From contig JBBPFI010000007.1 of NCBI GenBank assembly GCA_037974965.1, positions 496,001 to 560,000 of the forward strand: a stretch of DNA of 64,000 nucleotides, in the 5' to 3' direction. Both the position numbers and the translations under genes were made by a program. Position 1 is the first letter of the stretch, and each line of letters starts with the position of its first letter. Shown here piece by piece: positions 32,701 to 42,923 of this stretch. The notes under the pieces were generated by a model. That model was not told where the DNA came from. It ran no database searches and saw only the letters and a program-made list of their open reading frames with translations. Source of the stretch: Dacryopinax spathularia. Its lineage: Eukaryota > Basidiomycota > Dacrymycetes > Dacrymycetales > Dacrymycetaceae.

Positions 32701-35700
32701 AACGCAGTGATGCGCTCGAGCGACCGGTAGGCCTCACGTGTTCTGCCACCTGCTGGACGGTATAGCGAAGCAAGCCATGGCGCACTTCGTCGTCGTACGG
32801 TCCTGATCCAAATGCCGTCATGCGCACTGTATTGACATTCAGTCATAGCCGACATAATATATTTGGCTAACCTCCGAGACCGACGCGTGCAGCACCACAA
32901 CATCAAGCCTTCTTCATGGGCGTGAGAGTTGAATACCGTTGCTTTCCCAGGATTGGCAGCTGTGGTGAGCAGGAGAATGCGCAGATTGGTTTCACCTAAT
33001 CTTGCATCACGAGTCGGCGCCATCCGAAAGTCACGCTACAGTCCCCGACCCGGTCTTCGCAAGGCTCCAAGCTGCTTGTCCCAAGCAGAAGTGATAGAGG
33101 CGTCATGGCCGTCGTCATGTTGAACCACCTGAGCAGCTTCGAAGTGGCCGGCGTTCGAGCGTCTTGGACGATTGATTGCACCGCACCAATTTGTATAGCG
33201 AGAGAACGTTCAGCCAGCGCCGTTGAAACTAGTTTCATCGCCATGTTCGCAGCGCGCGCCTCAACTTCATATGGAGCTTGCAGACCAACCCGCCGTCTGC
33301 GCACAAGTCGTGCTGCTCAAGCGACGTGCGAGTCGCGCGCGTGAGAGAGCAGTTTGACAGCGGACGACGCGGGGAATGCGCCACAGACTTGAGAAGCACA
33401 TGGCTGAAAGCTACCGCCGTCATACCTCTCAGCGCACCCGAAAGCTGCCGACCTGTCTTTGGAGTAACGCAAAGAAGCCATCCGTGAAGCGTGAAGTCGG
33501 TTTCCCACCAGCTTTCGAAAACTGAATGATCATGCGCTCCTGTCAAGCAACTAGCTGGTTGATGTGTATCGATGACGCTCAGGCATCAATCTGACGTGTG
33601 GCGAGGCCTCTATTGTTTCGGTTCATTGTGATGACCTCCACATGCAACGCTCTCAGCAAGACAAGGCGAGATGTCTACTTTCGGGATCATACCCCGCATT
33701 CGTCGGATACGCTTGGGAAGCACCGAGTGAACAATGCCAAAGGACCCCAGAATGAGGCGCTGTACATCGCATTCATTGTCTCACGCTGATGGTGCGATGA
33801 TGAAGCCTGTCCACTGCCATTCATGAATGCTCATTGATGACCGGCGAGGCGACCGGGTTCTTTGTAAGGCATTAGCTGATGTTCGTCGCCTCTCGACGGG
33901 TGTTCTAGAATGTCTACAGAAGAGCAGCTGCGATGAATCATTCTACGTTCTCGACAATCGGCTTCCCAATAATGGCGCACATCGGCTGTTCGTCCTCAGT
34001 TCTGGGCCTGCCCGGTTCACCTTATTGTCCATTATGAGATCGACGGATGGCGCACCGGTTGCCTTTTGGCCAAGCGCGTGGGAGGGCACCAAACTTCCGC
34101 CGAAGAGGAGGCGACGTTCCTGCGCAATTCAGGGCGCGTGTGGATCGCATTGTCCGTTGTCATGCTTCTAGGAACGCCGCACAACAATGGACAACCTCTC
34201 TCTGTGCGCCGCTGCTCAAGTAGCGCCTCACGACAATAGCCGCAGTGGCCGTGTCGCTAGCGAACATGGCGCTTCGGGTACGCTACGCGCGCTCCTCGGA
34301 TATTGTAGAGTTGAACGTTCTTTCCCACAGCGCTGCTCCGTTCGCCGAAAAGAAACATAGCTCGAGTGGCCGCCACATTCCCCCAAATTGCGCGTAGGAC
34401 GCTAGTCATCTAGCCCCTAAGGCAAGAGTGGACTTCGGCAAGGGGCCATCCGAGAGCTTCTAAGCGAGCATCGACTCGTACTATTCGAAAGTATGGAAGG
34501 CAGAGCCAATGCCTCATGCTAGGATAGCGTTGGTCAATAGGAGATAGGAGGACCCAACGCAAGCTCCAAGAGCGCACGTTTCCTCCTGCATGTCGATGGG
34601 CAGTCATCGTGCCTCAGCTGCGCGAATCGAACGTCGAAGTACGCAGCAAAGCGGTGCCGATCCCATTCCTCGTACGACCGACGCGCGATACCGTTCGACT
34701 CGACTCAACAACATGCCGTAATCGCGAGTGAATCGTGCACGGCCCGCGCGTACGCCTTGCTCACTAAGTTCAGCCGCTGTATAGCATCCTCATGCAACCA
34801 GTAAATAACACGGTAGAATCAGGAGCAGCATGAGAATCCCGTCTTCCTCGTTGTTCAGTTTCCAGTCGCTTCTGAAAACGCCGCACAGCTTTCGAACAGA
34901 TTTTGCCCGATACGTACGTAAATGAAGCTAATCGCTTGGGCCTGGAAATAGTCGAGACGGAAATGGGTGTCGCGTGAATTTCGCTGGGACGCCAACGGCC
35001 GGTCACTAGGCCGACGCGGCGCACACCACTTCATAATTTGGGTGACGTGATGGCGTTAGACTCGCCAGATTGACAGGTATGAAGCGCGCAGAGTGTGGTT
35101 GACATTTAGCCTTGCCTGAATGAGGTCTGGACTTATGCGACCGGACACCGATGCATACCAGTGTCCACAAACGGGTCAACAATAATCTCTTGGCCACGCG
35201 TGGAAGCTCTTCCGGCGCGGCGTCCGTCATCGCTATCTCTGCGAGCCAATACAACTGTGGCACTTGGCAGCGACCACGGGACTGTCATGCCGCACGAGGA
35301 CCCCGAAGCTTGCAACGCAGAGGCCGAAGTCTGGCTGCACTAGCGCTTACCTTACTGCGGGTGAGAATGAAGCTGGAATAGCGAAAGGCTCCAAACATGC
35401 CAACATTAACTTCAATTTCGATTGCTATTGTACGGATGAGCTCTGCATCTTGTAGTATGATGGTAGCGGTGATGGTGGTGGATATGGACTACTTGGACAC
35501 AGTATTGTAACAGAACGAAGGCGAAAGGGAAAGAGAGGAAACGCGAAAGGGGATGGTGACGAAAACAAGACGGCAGTAAAGGAAAGAGGGGACTTATATA
35601 CACAACAGCAGACAGTAGCACATCCAAAGGAGAGACTCGACTCGCCACGACTCCTTGCCTGATTATAGCAATGCAAACCCTTGAGAGGAATTGGTAGTAC

Positions 35701-35855
35701 GAGTGGTAGACGAGAGTGAGATGGAGACTTGAGGTTCTATATGGAACACGTAGTACTTTTCTGAAGAAAGGGTTGAGTACCGAGACTAGTGTTGGAATGG
35801 AGTATCTGCTCACATTGGTCGATCAACGCGCAGCCAGTCGCGAATGAGATCGATA
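29795..35855. other. Six-kilobase gene-poor region
   Basis: No recognised protein, RNA gene or repeat element was found in about 6 kb. The longest ORFs are 100-160 codons (for example 31600-32079 on + and 32673-33023, 32996-33304, 33235-33546 on -) and lack known motifs. I looked for reverse transcriptase, integrase, transposase, LTR-like ends and inverted repeats and saw none. The first 120 bp is the CT-rich leader (on the - strand) of the DUF3295 gene. It may contain long UTRs, noncoding RNA, strongly decayed elements or a fast-evolving spliced gene. Confidence 0.45.
32639..33546 (-). other. Possible spliced gene or remnant, unrecognised
   Basis: Three overlapping minus-strand open stretches (33235-33546, 32996-33304, 32639-33023) have protein-like composition, for example NMAMKLVSTALAERSLAIQI and GPYDDEVRHGLLRYTVQQ. 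I could not join them with convincing in-phase introns and see no family resemblance. They could be parts of a lineage-specific gene or chance ORFs. Confidence 0.2.
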
Positions 35856-36995
35856 TTAGGCGTCTTCGGGCGCAGGCCCGCTGAGGACACATGTCCCCTT
35901 TTGCATATGGTAGCGAAGACCATTGGAGTTAAGGTAGGCTTTGGTACAACCAGGGACCTGCGCATACATGTCAGCATATATGCAGATGTTGAACGGTAGA
36001 ACAGAACTGACTTTACACTTGAAGGGCTTGATCCTCTTTTGCCCTTCAGGAAGTTCGTCGTCCTTCTTGGACTTCCTGTCCTTGCCGTACTTGACCTTGC
36101 GGCCAGCGAGCGGTCCGCTGGTCAGCGTTTTGGTGTCAATGCTCGGGATGGTGATGCCGAGACCCTTGGGCTTCTCCGCTGGCAGAGGCTTGTTGACCAG
36201 CGAGGGCGGGACAGAGTATGCCGGGGAGTCATGGTCCAGCGGGTCGAACCCATGCATCACATCGTACTCCTGCACCAGGCTGGGCACGTGCGGCAGGGCA
36301 TTGGGGTACGGCTCCGAGACTGGGAACTCGGGGTTATAGTACGTCGTGGCCGACACTGGGTAAGCTGGGTAGGCAGGGTAGGCGAACTTGACGTCCGTGG
36401 GGGTGTAGGGGAAGGATGCAGGGGGAGGAGTGGCGGGGCCCTCGGGACCGACGGAGGAGCGCGGGGAGGAAGTCATCGGAGTAATGGGCGATGTCAGCAG
36501 GCTCTCATCGTCTGAAAAGTGCTGAGGCTGCACATGACGCTCCTCATAATGCTGGAGAAGATCGTGGAGGCCGGGCAGTACCAAGCCGCAGCATGTGTAA
36601 TCCTTGCACTGGGAAAAGATAGGGGTGATCAGACAATGGAGAATATGTCGTACATTGCCGGAATACTCACGTAGCTCTCTTCAACCGCTGACCAGGTGTC
36701 AGAGAGGCCCGGCGAGGGCGGCGAGGTACCCTCCCACTGCATGGCAGATGGGCATTGGAACGAGGAAGGGGAAAGGACGCTAGGGACCATGGGAGAAGCG
36801 GGGGTAATCCTGTGGACAATGGCGGCGTTAGAGGCGACAACACATTGGCATCGGGACCAGGACAACGCACTCAATCTCCATTGTGTCCCGCCAGGATGAG
36901 ATAGACTCGTGCAGCATCTGCTCATCCGACTCGCTCAATGAAGAGGAGCGGAAAGCGCTGTAGTTTTGAATGTCGACGGGAGCGACTGTAGACAT
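35856..36995 (-). CDS. Sfp1-like C2H2 zinc finger transcription regulator
   Basis: Four exons (36871-36995, 36671-36809, 36012-36608, 35856-35957) join in phase to 320 residues. There are two zinc fingers split far apart. The first begins exon 3 with CKDYTCCGLVLPGLHDLLQH followed by YEERH (residues about 89-113). The second is made by the last intron join: KPFKCK, then VPGCTKAYLNSNGLRYHMQK and GTC. This paired arrangement is that of Sfp1-type proteins, which in yeast drive ribosomal protein and ribosome biogenesis genes under TOR control. Between the fingers is a Pro/Tyr/Ser-rich segment (about 125-230) and a basic stretch (GRKVKYGKDRKSKKDD) that may be a nuclear signal. Function is inferred. 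A purine-rich + strand (about 37020-37290) gives a long C/T-rich leader upstream. Confidence 0.9.
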
Positions 36996-39947
36996 GTTTT
37001 GCGAGTCGGCGGGATTAACGAATGCGGGGTGGGGGTGGAGGGGGAAGTATTAGGAAACTAGTTGGAAGCTAGAAGGGGGGGTGAAGCTAGCAAGTAGAAA
37101 CAGGCTAGCCGTTGGCGGGGGGGGTTGAGGGTAAGGGGGAAGCTAAAGCGAGATTAGGGTTGTAGTAAGTGCGAGGGGGTCGAGGGGGAGGGAATTGTGG
37201 TTGAACATGTGTGAAAGATGGGGCCTTGATATAAGGTGTGGCCCGTGGAGAGAATGGGGGGAGGAGTAAGGCCCGGTCGAGGGCGGGGAGTGACACGCTG
37301 CCGGGAGTCCCATCACTTGCTGCTGCCAACTGAACTTCGCAGGCGGGCAACCCGACAGGGTGGGGAGAAGCACACCCGCGGGGCGAAGGGGAGGGAAGTC
37401 ACAGATTGGACCGGGGGACGCAAGCAAGCGGTGGCAGGGGGTCTCCATCTTCCTTCAGAATCCAAGAGGCGCGTGTATGCGCTGGTGTATGTGGCAGCAT
37501 AAGGGGGTGGGGGCGAAGTGAGTTGTATGCCCATCAGCGGCTCGAGATACGTTGCATACCCGTGCCTTCTGACGTTCTGGGCCGTGTGGCACACTTTCTT
37601 CCCCCCGTGTAATCCCTGGGGCTCAGCCTCTACCCTTTCCGCTCCCGCGGGACCACTTGCGAACTCGGCCCCGTACAACGCAACAAACTGTATTCAAGCC
37701 TGCCCTAATCGCTGCCAAATCAATCCTAATTTCGTGGCACAAGGTTCCTATGGGTCCCAGCGCTTTCCACCGTCTTTCCATCTTCACCGCAGAGATCCAG
37801 GCCCAAACGGCTTCCTGCATCCGCCAGACCCTGACCCACAAGGTTATCCCGGAATGGGTCGAGCGCAACGGCCCCACGGAGCAAACGCGCCGTCGCCGTC
37901 ACCGCTCTCCTCGCACTCGTCGTCGCCTCCATCGACACCAGGGAATGCTGCAATTCTAAGCTTCCGTCGTAGTACAACGCAAATGAATGCCTCCGGCTTC
38001 TTCATCATCATCAAGGGAGCCACCAATGGCTTCATCCAATCGGATTACGGCAGCTCCGCTGTGCCCGTGTCTGTCCATTTAATCCCTTATCCGGAAAGAG
38101 GCGAGAGAGCAACGCAGGGCTAAATCCCACGCGGCGACTTGGTTACCAGAGTGGAGCCGCGTCTCCGCCTCCGCTTCTATCCACACGATCTGCTGGACCC
38201 GTATCGCGGGTCGAAGCCATCGACCCGCAGCGCATGGACGGCACAACTGCCCTGTAACTCCCGATCTAGATAACCGTTAGACCAAGAAGGAATTCTGGGA
38301 GGGAGACGGGAGGAGACCCGAAGGGACCCGGCGACGTTGCACCATGCGTGCAAATACGTACGGAAATCGCCATCGCTGCAGCCAGCGGTAACGCAACAAG
38401 CCACCCCGCCCCGGCCGGCTCGCGCAGCGGAGCGGTTTAAGCCCGATTTAATTGTCATAATCCAGGGGTTTCTTGCCGCTCCTCAACTATCCGCTGCTTC
38501 GGCGACCGTTGCTTCCCCCATGTTTCACCGCGATCGGGCTATCCACTTATCCACAGATGCCCATGCGCAGATAACATCATGCTTGATCGGGTCTACCAAA
38601 AACAAACCCGGCCCACCCTGGGTTCTCAATTGCCCCAAATGGACCAATGTGGGTCACAAGTGGAGTCCCCTTCTCCCCTTGATGATGCAGTTCTCGCTCG
38701 GTGGCCGGCATTCCTGGAGTGTTGGACAGCGAATTCGCAAGCGGTAGCATGTTGTACCGATCAGCCGCAACTTGCCGATGGTGTGAGAGCAGAGCACCCA
38801 GTCAAGCCCCAACAGGTCCGAGTCCCGCTATATGTGACTTCGATGGCGTTCCATAGTCCTTTCCTTCGAAGACGTCAGTATGCGCCAACTCCGCAGCGAC
38901 ATGGACCCAGGGTTGGGTGATCCGATCTGCCCTGGCACCCACTCCAACGAAGAGGACTTCCTTCGCAGGGAGGCGCGACTAGTCCAAAAGAACACTGTGA
39001 CAGTAACAATGAAGACAACGACGCTAGCGGCTATCCATTGATCCTGGTTGCGAGTCTGACAATGAGCCGGGAACAAAGACTACCGTGTGAAACGTTAGAC
39101 CAGCACGCTAAGGTCACGCTAAGCAAGTAGGGATCGCCCCCGCAGCACTTATTGCCACGTAGCGCCCTGGGAGCAGCGACCGAGTGTACGGGGCAACAAG
39201 GGAGCCATGGAGCCCTCCGTGGAAGGCGGCGCCGTTCCGGATGCCTTATCGCGCGCTTCGTCCCTCGGTTTCGTCGGACAAAGTCTATCAGAAAGAGCCT
39301 GAGCCCGCCTGCCAGCACATTATCCGATTTCCAAGCCCATTGTTCGATGCAAGCCAGATTCTCTAGCTTCCCACCGCCGGTGAAGATTTCAATCGCGAAG
39401 GCCAAGACCCGCGCATCGCATGCACTGAAATTGTACATCTGCATCGAAAAACGATCTGCAGGAAGTCGCGAAGGGCGACCTCAGGTAGACGTAAGCCCGC
39501 GTAAATGTCTGGTACATGAGGACCGACGAACGGCCGCAGGGCCGCGCTCGACGGCCCGGCAGCCGGTAACAAGCCGCAATGTACCCCATTCAGATAGTTT
39601 ATACCGATAGTTTAGAGTGCGAATAGAGATATGTTGGTATGCTGAGCGGTCTCCATCCTGTAGAAGGCCCAGTAGACTTCGCTATAGAAAAAGGGACATG
39701 CGCGTCCTGCGCGTCAAAAGCGAGGGGACCCTAACTTCTGAATGGAGAACAAGTCGTGTCGTGTTATTCGCGAAAGTGCCGACCCTAAAGCTAAGGGTCC
39801 ACAACTGTACAGCTATTTCGGAACCAAACCTGGAAGTGAGCTGCTCATTCACCAGAGGTCATCGACCGCGACAGTGCGAATACCAGCGACAACTTCAACG
39901 TCAAGGCCGGCTCTCTTCGCCTCCTCCCCGTCGCCCTATCGCCCAGC
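36996..39947. other. Gene-poor region between Sfp1-like gene and eS10
   Basis: Almost 3 kb without a convincing gene. The first 300 bp is a G/A-rich stretch on + (C/T-rich for the Sfp1-like transcript). An ORF of 201 codons at 37518-38123 (+) and one of 113 codons at 38579-38920 (+) show no known motifs and ordinary composition. The last part must carry the eS10 promoter, but a C/T-rich leader like those of other genes is weak. Confidence 0.45.
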
Positions 39948-40525
39948 ATGATCATTTCCAAGCAGAACCGCAAGGTCATCTACGAGAACCTCTTCAAGGG
40001 TGCGCATATTGGGCTTACGGAGGTTGTTGCGCCGGGAGACTGATACATTGCGTAGAGGGTGTTATGGTCGCCGAGAAGGACTACAATGCACCCAAGCACC
40101 ACGACCTTGAGGTTCCCAACCTGGAGGTCATCAAGGCCATGCAGAGCCTGACGTCCAGGGGCTTCGTCAAGACCCAGTTCTCCTGGCAATGGTACTACTA
40201 CAGCTTGACCAACGAGGGTGTCGAGTACCTCCGGGAATTGTGCGCAATTATCTATCATTTGAGCAAGACAGGATACTGACCGACTGCTAGCCTCCACCTC
40301 CCCGCTGAGATTGTCCCTGCTACCCACAAGAAGGCTGCCCGTCCGCCAAGGCCCGCTGGCCTGCGTGGACCCCGTGAGGGTGGTGATGGTGCCTACCGCG
40401 CACCCCGTGGCGACCGTGATGGCTACCGTCGCCGGGATGATGGTGAGAAGAAGGAGGGCGGTGCACCGGGCGAGTTCCGCCCGCGGTTCATGGGTGTTGG
40501 CCGCGGTCGTCCTACGGCGGAGTAG
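39948..40525 (+). CDS. RPS10: 40S ribosomal protein eS10
   Basis: Three exons (39948-39999, 40056-40239, 40291-40525) join in phase to 156 residues, normal for eS10. The start [20 protein letters not shown], the core [39 protein letters not shown] and [14 protein letters not shown], and the Arg/Gly-rich tail are characteristic. It is a small-subunit component on the head near the mRNA entry side. The first exon codes for only 17 residues, a common pattern for fungal ribosomal protein genes. Confidence 0.97.
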
Positions 40526-40971
40526 ACGTGCGGCCCTTCGGCTGCAGTCGGACAGAGGGCGGCGGATGCTGTGGCAGGCTTGATGATGTGGTATGGGATG
40601 CCATGTAAAACGCTATGCTCGCATTATGCCTGCGACGTATTTCCATGTTCCGCAATTCATGGGTTTAAACGCATGCTGCGCGATGTTGGCTTTCTTGCGT
40701 TGCAATGTTGGCATCGGAATATGGGGGAACCACAGGACCCTCAAGAAAGCTCATGGATAATGAGGGCCTAGCACAGCTGTGCGCCGATTCATCATCTGTC
40801 AGACGGCCAGAATCACAACAATACATCATTCATACATGATGGTACAGTACAACCGATCATACGTGTAAGACAAGTGAGGGGGTATCCGGTGTCTCGCTGG
40901 CCTCATGAGAGCTCATCGGGCGCAGCACGGTCTGATCTCAATGACCTGGTCATTTCTTCGCTGTGGTATCG
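40526..40971. other. Convergent 3' region
   Basis: The 3' UTRs of eS10 and the PP1 inhibitor gene meet here. Nothing else is seen. Confidence 0.5.
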
Positions 40972-41623
40972 TCAGAAGCCTTTCGGTGCAGTATTCCCGT
41001 TGTGCCTACCTGGTGCTTTGCCCTTCTTCGGTTTAGGCGCACGCTCGTACGCATTCCGATCATCGTCATCATGCAACTCCTCGACCGTTGTCCCTCCAGA
41101 TGCTCTGACGCGCTCTGACCCGGACGATCCTCCTGAGTCTGATGGGTGTCCGTCGTGGTTGTGGTGATGATGTCGCCGCGCACGACGTGCAGGCTGCGCA
41201 CGGTCAAGATCGTCCCCGGAGCTGTCCGACTCATCGGACGATTCGTCAGAAGACGATGACTCGTCGAACGCTTTCGGTTTGTGGTATATGCAGCATACTA
41301 TAGAAGACTTCGGTCAGAACATACCGCTAACAATGGGCTGACAATGGGCGCATCAGCCGATGATAATAACAATACGCACTCTTGGACTTCTTCTTGCCCA
41401 TCCCCTCATTATCAATCACATCTTCGCTCCAGACAACGTGAGGTCGGGTATCTGGTCCGCCACGTAGACGAAGAACGCCTTGAATCTGAGGCGGTCTTGA
41501 TGGCTCGCCCGCATCATCTGCGCCTTCCTCCCGAGGCTGTGAATCGTGTATTACGATCGTCCTGGAGCCATCGGTCGGGGCGCCTGTATTTGGGCGCCTT
41601 CTTGTTTGTGTACGGTACGACAT
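40972..41623 (-). CDS. YPI1: Type 1 protein phosphatase inhibitor 3 (YPI1/PPP1R11 family)
   Basis: Two exons (41380-41623 and 40972-41297) join in phase to 189 residues. The diagnostic block is split by the intron: [19 protein letters not shown] in exon 1 and [15 protein letters not shown] in exon 2. The PHVVW stretch (residues 61-65) is the PP1 docking site of RVxF/W type. Members bind and regulate protein phosphatase 1 (Glc7) in the nucleus and are small and disordered. The C-terminal half here is acidic and Ser-rich, then Arg/His/Asp-rich, and ends in basic residues ([11 protein letters not shown]). Length is similar to other fungal Ypi1. Confidence 0.95.
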
Positions 41624-42923
41624 GGTTGAGAAGTAGATCAAAAGAGGTTCTTGCTAGTGTTGAGACGGTGGTTGTTCGCAAGTTTAGTATTGACGCTGTG
41701 AAGTAAAGCAAGCTGGGCTTTGTAGACGATGTAGACAACAATAAGGGAGATGGAATGATGTGAGCAGTCCGGTGGATATGCCTCATAGGTCACGAGCGAT
41801 TGTTTCTCGCAAGTGCCAGCACAGCCACTCCTTTATGCGTCATCATTTGTGCCGCCCGACCCCGCCCGCTCCTCCGCATATGAGCGCCGGGTTGACCCTT
41901 GTCCCCTTGTTATTCTTATATTCTCCTGCACATGCCTATGCAACCCATATTAATTCTACCATCCGATCAGAACGGGCCTATCTTGTTGTCGCTGATACGG
42001 TTCCCAACAGATCAGAAGCAGACCAGAAGCTGTCATATCCCTGCTCTATCCCGCTGACCCATCCGGTCTTATGCCAGCGATCTATCAGAATCCAGGTCAG
42101 GGCGCACCAGTAGTTTCCCAACTGAAGACGGCGGAGCGCCCGATTGGATTCGATTCGATCGAACATTCCTTCCTCATGTTGGCCAGCCCGTGACCCTTGA
42201 TCGGCCCCTGTCCAAATATGCAAATTGACCACCTGAAAGCCGGCACGCTTGGAAATTCCATCCTTCGAGCTGTTGCTGCTGCTGTCCTGCTGAGCTGGAG
42301 CGCTGGCGAGCTGGCGGGGACATGCATGTACCGGGGCCGCGCTACTTCCGGTTTTCTGTTCTTCGAAGTTGACTGGGCAGAAGTGTCTTCTTTCCGGAAG
42401 GGGTGGTGTGGGGTTGAATGCTTAGAATACGGCGTGGAAATGGACCCCGAGAGACCGTCGACGCCATCTTGATGGGGTCATTCCGACCTGCCATATTCCG
42501 CAATGAGATGACGGATAATTCTACCGATGGCCCTCGGCACAAGCATCACTTGAAGATTGACCAACCGGAACATATAGGTTCATATGCACGCCGGAAACTA
42601 CGGAAAACGTCAGTCCTGTCTGAGTTGTTCTCGGAAAGATTGCGACAAAGCATGCCCGCGATCAACCGGAGAAGGATATTTGCAGCTGCGAAATATCCAT
42701 AACCGGGTATGCGGTCTCACTGACCATTCTCTAGTGGACCTAACTGAGTTGGAAATCGACGCGATCATCCCCGACTGTCATGTTCTCGACAGGAGGCGAG
42801 ATGCTCCGTACGGTGGGCTCTGGTTCACTCTCGAGCTCGGACGTTGAGCAGCATTCATGAGTCTTCACCAGTATAGTATACATTGCCAAAAATTCCAAAT
42901 TCTCTTCGCTGAGATGCTAGTAA
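41624..42923. other. Intergenic region upstream of YPI1 and downstream of the PX-like gene
   Basis: About 1.3 kb with no supported gene. Short ORFs at 41760-42113 and 42418-42702 (+) lack motifs. Confidence 0.45.

Noticed and set aside
29795-35855. Retrotransposon or DNA transposon in the gene-poor region
   Set aside because: No reverse transcriptase, integrase or transposase motif, terminal repeat or target duplication was visible; a database search could still find a decayed one.
37518-38123. Plus-strand ORF of 201 codons
   Set aside because: No motif, composition like random GC-rich sequence, other frames also open, and no promoter-like leader.
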